Assembly (NCBI GenBank): GCA_964644695.1
Contig: CAZXWN010000027.1
Coordinates: 1 to 9,299, forward strand
DNA from: CAZXWN01 sp964644695 [NCBI: uncultured bacterium]
Lineage (GTDB): Bacteria > UBP4 > UBA4092
DNA length: 9,299 nucleotides
Direction: 5' to 3'
The notes below the pieces were generated by a model. It had not been told where the DNA came from and made no database searches. It worked only from the letters and a program-made list of their open reading frames with translations. A program made the translations under genes and the position numbers. Within the stretch, counting starts at the first letter, position 1; each line of letters opens with the position of its first letter. This document shows, piece after piece, positions 1 through 4,351 of this stretch.

Positions 1-323
1 GTGATAGGCTGTCCTACACACTTCTGGAGGAGTTTGTATTTCCCGACCAGGTCATAATCATAGTTTTGCTCTAATACGCGGGTTCCGTTCGGGTCAGTGA
101 GGCTTTTGAAGTGGACCGAGGTCGGGTCTATCTGGGTGGGGATATTTTCAAAGGGCACTTTGCTTATCCCGACGGTCACTTCCATGGGTTGGACCTGTCG
201 CACCAGGGCCATTCCCTGGTTATAGACAGTCATTTCTGTTTGGCCCGGTGAGGCGGCCAGGGTGGCAGACATAAACGCCAGAAATACCAGCCCTCCCAAC
301 AGGGTGGATCGAATTGGTTGCAT
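1..323 (-). CDS. DUF4139-like exported protein, N-terminal fragment (runs off the window)
   Basis: An open frame of 107 codons starts at ATG 323-321 and continues past base 1, so only the N-terminus is seen. Residues 1 to about 24 form a signal peptide: basic MQPIR, a hydrophobic core (LLGGLVFLAFMSATLA), then a small-residue cleavage region (LAAS). The mature part begins with TVYNQGMALVRQV and continues with FENIPTQIDPTSVHFKSL and VLEQNYDYDLV. This pattern is typical of the N-terminal part of DUF4139 proteins, which are exported and of unknown biochemical function. The start is supported by AGGAG about 10 bases upstream (complement of 331-340) and by a promoter at 395-423. Family assignment is from remembered sequence pattern, not a search. 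The C-terminal part lies outside the window, so intactness cannot be judged. Confidence 0.8.
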   Translation of the reverse strand, partial: MQPIRSTLLGGLVFLAFMSATLAASPGQTEMTVYNQGMALVRQVQPMEVTVGISKVPFENIPTQIDPTSVHFKSLTDPNGTRVLEQNYDYDLVGKYKLLQKCVGQPI

Positions 324-394
324 TATTTGTCGCTCTCCTTTAATGAGTGAGACATCACAGAATGAGGAGAAATCCCATACCCTCGTTCTTTTTA

Positions 395-423
395 ACCATA
401 CAAAGAAGTATACCTGATGTCAA
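395..423 (-). promoter_or_regulatory. Sigma70-type promoter for the DUF4139-like gene
   Basis: Reading the minus strand, a perfect -35 box TTGACA (complement of 418-423) is followed after exactly 17 bases by TATGGT (complement of 395-400; 4 of 6 matches to TATAAT). Transcription would start near 388 and leave a leader of about 65 bases before the ATG at 323. The -35 box is one arm of an inverted repeat (417-439). Confidence 0.6.
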
Positions 424-439
424 TTAGACAGGTTGACAT
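417..439. repeat. Inverted repeat with two outward-facing TTGACA hexamers
   Basis: ATGTCAA (417-423) and TTGACAT (433-439) are perfect 7-bp inverted arms around a 9-bp spacer. The left arm contains the -35 box of the DUF4139-like gene. The centre-to-centre distance of 16 bp is not far from one and a half helical turns. It could be a regulator binding site, or a chance duplication of a promoter hexamer. No matching -10 box follows the right arm on the plus strand. Confidence 0.35.
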
Positions 440-506
440 GGGGTAATTTATGAAAATTGGGGCGGTAATGGATTGAAACAGAGGGATATCCGGTTAGAAA
501 TGAAGA

Positions 507-581
507 TGGAGCGGGAAACGGGGATCGAACCCGTGACATTCAGCTTGGGAAGCTGACGTTCTACCGCTGAACTATTCCCGC
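507..581 (-). tRNA. tRNA-Gly, anticodon CCC
   Basis: The minus strand from 581 folds as a complete cloverleaf. The acceptor stem is GCGGGAA with TTCCCGC, the D arm GTTC-AGCGGTA-GAAC, and the anticodon stem TCAGC/GCTGA holds the 7-base loop TTCCCAA. A 5-base variable region follows, then the T arm ACGGG-TTCGATC-CCCGT. The anticodon (positions 34-36 of the loop) is CCC, which reads glycine GGG. The body is 71 bases, followed by an encoded discriminator T and CCA (507-510). No hairpin-plus-T terminator is visible just downstream. Confidence 0.96.
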
Positions 582-593
582 CCCAGACAATCG

Positions 594-609
594 CTGGTAT
601 TTGAACCAG
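594..609 (-). other. Small hairpin in the tRNA-Gly 5' leader
   Basis: On the minus strand CTGGT and ACCAG pair (complement of 605-609 and 594-598) around a 6-base loop. It lies in the precursor leader between the predicted transcription start (about 616) and the mature tRNA 5' end at 581. It may be a minor leader structure, or chance. Confidence 0.3.
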
Positions 610-622
610 TTGGGTACCGTTC

Positions 623-651
623 ATTTTATCATTGTCCCCGGATAGGGTCAA
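623..651 (-). promoter_or_regulatory. Promoter of tRNA-Gly
   Basis: The minus strand shows TTGACC (complement of 646-651; 5 of 6 consensus), a 17-base spacer and TAAAAT (complement of 623-628; 5 of 6). A TGA immediately before the -10 box gives an extended -10. The start would fall near 616, about 35 bases before the mature tRNA. This is among the strongest promoters in the window, as expected for a stable RNA gene. Confidence 0.75.
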
Positions 652-675
652 TTTGGGGTGGTGTTTTTGTGGAGA

Positions 676-714
676 ATTAAACAAAAAGGCCGTCCCTCCG
701 AAGAGGAACGGCCT
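676..714 (-). terminator. Rho-independent terminator of the cysteine-rich gene
   Basis: On the minus strand a 12-bp stem (AGGCCGTTCCTC with GAGGGACGGCCT, one G-U pair) is closed by a UUCG tetraloop flanked by C and G, the extra-stable C(UUCG)G form. It is followed directly by TTTTTGTTT. It lies 24 bases past the stop codon of the cysteine-rich gene and separates that gene from the tRNA-Gly promoter. Confidence 0.93.
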
Positions 715-738
715 GAAAGAATTCGTCGAAAATAAGAG

Positions 739-987
739 TTACTTCTGTTGTTCCTGAGCCTGGATTTTCTGGAAGGTGGCACTGAGGTCGTCCTGAGTAA
801 TAACGCCTTTTTCCAGGAGGGTCTGCATCAGAAGATACAGATTGAAGTTGTTTTCCATGACTACGTGAGTCAGTTGATCTGTGGTGGGTTCACCACCGCA
901 GCAGCCATCGCCACAACCTTCGTCGCCACATTTGCCTTCATCACAGCAACCGCCATTGGGATTGATGATGTATTTATCGTCAGACAT
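739..987 (-). CDS. Small cysteine-rich protein with helical C-terminal segment (82 aa)
   Basis: I do not recognise a named family. Residues 11-33 are Gly/Cys/Asp-rich, with six cysteines at 14, 15, 20, 25, 29 and 30 (pattern CC-x4-C-x4-C-x3-CC) among acidic residues. This composition suits metal or Fe-S/Zn binding, but no standard finger spacing is seen. Residues 37-78 look like two or three amphipathic helices (LTHVVMENNFNLYLLMQTLLEKGVITQDDL region), a plausible small interaction domain. There is no signal peptide or membrane segment, so it is probably cytosolic. The gene is well supported by AAGGAG five bases before the ATG, an extended -10 promoter and a strong terminator, so it is a single-gene unit. 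A metal-handling role is inference only. Confidence 0.85.
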   Translation of the reverse strand: MSDDKYIINPNGGCCDEGKCGDEGCGDGCCGGEPTTDQLTHVVMENNFNLYLLMQTLLEKGVITQDDLSATFQKIQAQEQQK

Positions 988-1007
988 AAAAGTCTCCTTG
1001 TAGGTTT

Positions 1008-1022
1008 CCCCGCCTGGCGGGG
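1008..1022. promoter_or_regulatory. Perfect GC palindrome in the leader of the cysteine-rich gene
   Basis: CCCCGCC-T-GGCGGGG is a perfect 7-bp inverted repeat around one base. It lies between the predicted transcription start (about 1033) and the Shine-Dalgarno site (about 992-997). As RNA it could form a 5-bp all-GC stem with a 5-base loop just upstream of the ribosome site. As DNA it could be a repressor operator. Function is unproven. Confidence 0.5.
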
Positions 1023-1039
1023 CTAGAATATGTCTCTCT

Positions 1040-1048
1040 ATTATATCA
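1040..1048 (-). promoter_or_regulatory. Extended -10 promoter of the cysteine-rich gene
   Basis: The minus strand reads TGA-TATAAT (complement of 1040-1048), a perfect -10 box with the TGn extension. No good -35 hexamer is found 16-18 bases upstream, where the sequence is G-rich, as is usual for extended -10 promoters. The start would be near 1033, giving a leader of about 46 bases that contains the palindrome. Confidence 0.65.
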
Positions 1049-1088
1049 CTTGCCTAAAAATGCCCCCGTTTTGGTGATTACATGTTAA

Positions 1089-2879
1089 TTAGTGGATATT
1101 ATTTCTTCCAATAGATAAGAAATCATGAATTATCTTTAATATCTGACTATCAATTTCTAATGTATCTAATAATTCCTGATTTTTCTCCAGTTCATATAAC
1201 TGTGCACGAAGGTCCTCTTGTTTCTCTTTAGAGAAGGCATTTTTTATAGACTCTTCTAGTTTTATTTCTTTAAGGTTTTCTTTCTTTATGATTCGAGCAA
1301 GCGATAATAATAAATATCGATCCACATAATCTTTTTGGTCTTTAATAATACCGTCATACCCAAATGAAAAACCAAAGTCTTCACTTAAGTAAAAATTCAT
1401 CAATTCATTGAATTTAAAATATGAAAGGTCATAGACTTGGTCATCTTTGGGAAAGAAATCCCATATAAATCGAATATACTCGGGTTTATTATGGCAAACA
1501 CAAAAAGCCCCAATAATGAAGATATTTCTTCGGAGTGAATTATAGTAATACCATTTACATTTTAATTTATCTTCATCTGATGTTGGATTTTCTTTGTTGC
1601 TCAGGCTGTTCTCTAACTGTGCTTTAGTCCAGATATTACTATATGGTTTTTTTTCACAAATAATATTATCGAGATATATGTGTAATTCTGAAAAAATAGA
1701 GGATAGTTGTTCTTCAAATATGTCTTTATGCCCACCTTGTACCAAAATATAAAAGGTCAATAAAAAATACTTATTGTAAGTAGGTATATATTGGTATCTG
1801 AATGAGCCTTTAAAACACTTAATTAATATAATTTGGTTGTACCAGTATCCAACAGTTTTTTTGATTATTCGGAGTGAATCTAAATCAGAATTTATTTTTC
1901 TTATTGAACTATCAAATATGGTACAAATCTTTTTCAATAAACAATCAATAACAATATAATTATTATCTTTTTCTGAATTATCGGAACTAGATAATTCAGC
2001 TAAAGTATCAAGCATAAACTTAGTTACTAAACGAGGAGCAGATTCGTTTTTGCTTTCTATGGCAGCATCCCATATTTCCTCATATACCGCAAAATATGTA
2101 TCATATAATCTAACTTCCCCCTCTTTTGTGTACAATTTAAGTGATAATTCATAAAACGGATCAGTAGTACTACTCCTTAAATCCTCATATTCATTTTCGG
2201 TTAGTGTTAATTTATTAAAGAAGCCTTGATTGGTCCTTTTTATTTCGAGAGCTTTTTGTAATAACAGAGAAACCTTCTCCATCAGCTTATGTGTACTCTT
2301 TTCTTCCTTAACTTGCAAAGACCCAATTCGAGCATAAAGTGAAAGGTCGTTTTTTAATCTATCAAAATAGCCAATAGTTGCATTTTTTTTGTCTCCTGCA
2401 AGCAGTTTAGATGTATTTTTAAACAGATGTTTTAGTGTAACCGTATCAGTATCAGTAATGTAATACTGAACAAGATATATAAAACCAATAAATAAGAATA
2501 AGTTAACCGCAAACCAGAAATATAAGACAAGAATGACGCCCAGGTTATTCACTGAGGACATTTTAAATGATAAAGAAACTGCAACACAAAGAATATTAGA
2601 AAAGAGATTCAGTATATATAAAGGTTCTTCTGTGAAAAAGCTGGAGATTCTCTGGTTTTGATACCGATCGGCGGTTCGATTAATAACTTCTAATGATATA
2701 GGTATTGAGATACCAGCAATAACCCCAAGAATTGCGGCGATATCTGAAACAACATTCATGGCTTCATCGTCTACATAATACTCAACATGAAAGCCAATAA
2801 AAAACAGGCAAACAAATCCACCGACAGTACTTATTACATATTTATATTTATCCCAAAATGTTTTAAGCATAAGAGCCAC
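1089..2879 (-). CDS. Unrecognised membrane-anchored protein with large helical cytosolic region; AT-rich, likely acquired
   Basis: Not a family I recognise. The N-terminal third has about four hydrophobic segments (roughly residues 14-30, 43-63, 86-105 and 112-138), with a conserved-looking stretch between the second and third (SLEVINRTADRYQNQRIS). Residues about 140-596 are soluble, mostly helical and rich in Lys, Glu, Leu and Tyr, without catalytic motifs I can name. The gene body is about 30% G+C in lines counted by hand, against roughly 50% around it, and uses AT-ending codons. The frame opens at GTG 2879. An ATG three codons in (2870) is equally plausible, and neither has a Shine-Dalgarno site. 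Two A8 runs occur in the coding strand (near 1647 and 2383). Isolation, composition and topology suggest horizontal transfer. A defence or effector role is speculation. Confidence 0.8.
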   Translation of the reverse strand: MALMLKTFWDKYKYVISTVGGFVCLFFIGFHVEYYVDDEAMNVVSDIAAILGVIAGISIPISLEVINRTADRYQNQRISSFFTEEPLYILNLFSNILCVAVSLSFKMSSVNNLGVILVLYFWFAVNLFLFIGFIYLVQYYITDTDTVTLKHLFKNTSKLLAGDKKNATIGYFDRLKNDLSLYARIGSLQVKEEKSTHKLMEKVSLLLQKALEIKRTNQGFFNKLTLTENEYEDLRSSTTDPFYELSLKLYTKEGEVRLYDTYFAVYEEIWDAAIESKNESAPRLVTKFMLDTLAELSSSDNSEKDNNYIVIDCLLKKICTIFDSSIRKINSDLDSLRIIKKTVGYWYNQIILIKCFKGSFRYQYIPTYNKYFLLTFYILVQGGHKDIFEEQLSSIFSELHIYLDNIICEKKPYSNIWTKAQLENSLSNKENPTSDEDKLKCKWYYYNSLRRNIFIIGAFCVCHNKPEYIRFIWDFFPKDDQVYDLSYFKFNELMNFYLSEDFGFSFGYDGIIKDQKDYVDRYLLLSLARIIKKENLKEIKLEESIKNAFSKEKQEDLRAQLYELEKNQELLDTLEIDSQILKIIHDFLSIGRNNIH

Positions 2880-2908
2880 ATTTTCACACTATTTAGATAG
2901 AAAGTCAA
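2880..2908 (-). promoter_or_regulatory. Weak candidate promoter of the AT-rich membrane-protein gene
   Basis: The minus strand shows TTGACT (complement of 2903-2908; 5 of 6), a 17-base spacer and GAAAAT (complement of 2880-2885; 4 of 6). If used, transcription would start near 2873, inside the first codons of the GTG-started frame. The ATG at 2870 would then be an almost leaderless start. The box may equally be chance in AT-rich DNA. Confidence 0.3.
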
Positions 2909-2946
2909 AAGAGATGTAATTTAAGGTGCTGGGGGTGAAGGCAAGG

Positions 2947-2952
2947 TATAAT
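2947..2952 (+). promoter_or_regulatory. -10 box for the purU-protease unit
   Basis: A perfect TATAAT lies 42 bases before the purU start, with no convincing -35 hexamer 16-18 bases upstream and no TGn extension. The predicted leader is about 36 bases and includes the AAGGA ribosome site at 2981-2985. An activator may be needed, or the -10 alone may be chance. Confidence 0.45.
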
Positions 2953-2994
2953 AGTTAAATTTGAATGAATTAGAAAGAAGAAGGAACGGGACTA

Positions 2995-3858
2995 ATGAGT
3001 GAACAACCCGGGAAAGCCATATTATTGATACAGTGCCAGGACCAGCCGGGGCTGGTGGCGCGTATGGGTAATTTCATCTATGAGAATAAAGGGAATATCA
3101 TCCACCTGGACCAGTATTCGGATCCGGATACCAACCGATTCTATATGCGGTTGGAATGGCAATATGATAACTTCCTGATTCGTCAGGAGGAGTTTAAGGC
3201 GGTGTTTGCCCCCTTAGCCCGCCAGTTCGGGATGGAATATCAGTTGTTTTTTAGCGGCCGCCCTCAACGAGTCGCTCTGCTTGTCTCCAAACAAGGTCAT
3301 TGTTTGATTGATTTACTGTCCCGCCACAGTGATGGAGACCTTCAATGCGATATCCCGTTGATTATTTCCAATCATCCGGATATGGAGAAATACGCCCGGA
3401 GTTTTGGAATTGATTACCATTGCCTCCCTATTACGAAAGATAATAAGGTGGCCCAGGAACAACGACAATTAGAATTGTTAAAAGAATACGAAATAGATTT
3501 GATCGTTCTGGCCCGGTATATGCAGATATTAACAGACCAGATGATCCAGAGTTATCCCAATCAAATCATTAATATCCACCATTCGTTCCTGCCTGCCTTT
3601 ATGGGTGGGAAACCTTACCATCAGGCCAGTGCCCGGGGAGTGAAACTCATCGGAGCCACCAGTCATTATGTAACGGCTGACCTCGACGAGGGCCCTATCA
3701 TTGAGCAGGGTGTCATAAAAATCACTCATCGTGATTCTATTGAAGATATGATTCGCAAGGGTAAGGATAATGAAAAGGTGGTTCTCGCCCGCGCTGTCCG
3801 ACTTCATCTTCAGCACCGGGTTTTGGTGTACGGAAATAAAACAGTGGTGTTTGACTAA
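2995..3858 (+). CDS. purU: Formyltetrahydrofolate deformylase
   Basis: Hydrolyses 10-formyl-THF to THF and formate in the cytosol, balancing the one-carbon pool. At 287 residues it has the usual PurU length. Residues 7 to about 85 form an ACT domain (LIQCQDQPGLVARMGNFIY region), and 90-287 form the formyl-transferase fold. The catalytic signature NIHHSFLPAF is at 193-202, with Asn193 and His195 in the catalytic places. The partner Asp231 sits in SHYVTADLDEGPI, and the C-terminal RDSIEDMIRKGKDNEK segment is typical of PurU. AAGGA lies 9 bases before the ATG. The next gene, 6 bp downstream, is a hydrogenase maturation protease, an unusual partner for PurU. HypX uses a related formyl-THF domain for [NiFe] CO-ligand synthesis, but this protein has an ACT domain and no HypX C-terminal part, so PurU is the firm call. 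Confidence 0.95.
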   Translation: MSEQPGKAILLIQCQDQPGLVARMGNFIYENKGNIIHLDQYSDPDTNRFYMRLEWQYDNFLIRQEEFKAVFAPLARQFGMEYQLFFSGRPQRVALLVSKQGHCLIDLLSRHSDGDLQCDIPLIISNHPDMEKYARSFGIDYHCLPITKDNKVAQEQRQLELLKEYEIDLIVLARYMQILTDQMIQSYPNQIINIHHSFLPAFMGGKPYHQASARGVKLIGATSHYVTADLDEGPIIEQGVIKITHRDSIEDMIRKGKDNEKVVLARAVRLHLQHRVLVYGNKTVVFD

Positions 3859-3864
3859 GTCATC

Positions 3865-4335
3865 ATGACTCCGATTTATCAGCCGCAGGATATTGCGATA
3901 ATTGGTTATGGGAACCCCAACCGGAATGATGACCGGGTCGGATGGTATGTGGTTGAAACTCTCCAGCAACAGTTGGGGGATACGGCAGTCCGTCTGGAGA
4001 CGTGTCACCAACTGGAAGTGGAACTGGCGGAAGAATTGACCCGGTATAAGATGGCAGTTTTTGTGGATTGCCACATGAGTCTGGCAGAGGACTGGCGGCG
4101 GGTGGTCGAAGTTACCCCCGGTGGGGATGTGGGGGCAATCTCTCACCATTTTGATCCGGCGGCGTTATTGGGGATGTGCCAGACATTATATGGGGTTACT
4201 TTGGAAGGATGGCTTTATACCATCAAAGGGGTGGATTTCAATTTTGGGGAAACTCTGTCACCGAAGACCCAGGAAGCTGCTGATTTGACAGTCAACGATA
4301 TCCTGAGTTTGATTAAAATGCGGGTTCGTTCCTGA
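3865..4335 (+). CDS. [NiFe]-hydrogenase maturation endopeptidase (HoxW/HyaD family)
   Basis: Cleaves the C-terminal extension of the hydrogenase large subunit after nickel is inserted, allowing the active site to close. At 156 residues it has normal family length. Residues 12-26 carry the family start IIGYGNPNRNDDRVG, where Asp23 corresponds to the first nickel-sensing acidic ligand (Glu16 in HybD). VFVDCH places Asp68 as the second ligand, and ISHHFDPAALL provides His94/95 as the third. The SHH..P..LL and GVDFNFGETLSP motifs resemble proteases of group 3 (cytoplasmic, HoxW-like) hydrogenases more than HyaD/HybD. No Shine-Dalgarno site precedes the ATG, which is 6 bases after the purU stop, so translation is probably coupled to purU. 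No large subunit is in the window. Symbol left blank because hoxW versus other paralogues cannot be settled. Confidence 0.9.
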   Translation: MTPIYQPQDIAIIGYGNPNRNDDRVGWYVVETLQQQLGDTAVRLETCHQLEVELAEELTRYKMAVFVDCHMSLAEDWRRVVEVTPGGDVGAISHHFDPAALLGMCQTLYGVTLEGWLYTIKGVDFNFGETLSPKTQEAADLTVNDILSLIKMRVRS

Positions 4336-4351
4336 TTCGTATCTGATTCGT
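4332..4351. repeat. 9-bp tandem repeat in the convergent gap
   Basis: CTGATTCGT occurs at 4332-4340 and again at 4343-4351, an 11-bp period. It spans the plus-strand stop (TGA 4333-4335) and touches the minus-strand stop (4351-4353). Probably a local duplication. No stem-loop plus T-tract is present here for either gene. Confidence 0.5.

Noticed and set aside
448-684. Open frame of 78 codons on the minus strand
   Set aside because: It reads straight through the tRNA-Gly gene and its promoter and has no ribosome site.
748-1026. Open frame of 92 codons on the plus strand
   Set aside because: It is the antisense of the well-supported cysteine-rich gene and runs into that gene's promoter region.
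507-2900. tRNA-Gly as an attachment site for an integrated element carrying the AT-rich gene
   Set aside because: I saw no second copy of the tRNA 3' end, no integrase gene, and the cysteine-rich gene with normal composition lies between them.
1076-2920. 7-bp inverted match (ATTACAT at 1076-1082, ATGTAAT at 2914-2920) flanking the AT-rich gene
   Set aside because: Too short to be terminal repeats of a mobile element in AT-rich DNA, and no transposase is present.
2995-3858. purU reinterpreted as HypX
   Set aside because: It has an N-terminal ACT domain, normal PurU length and no enoyl-CoA hydratase-like C-terminal domain.
3529-4149. 206-codon frame on the minus strand across purU and the protease
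   Set aside because: It is antisense to two recognised genes and its product matches no family pattern.
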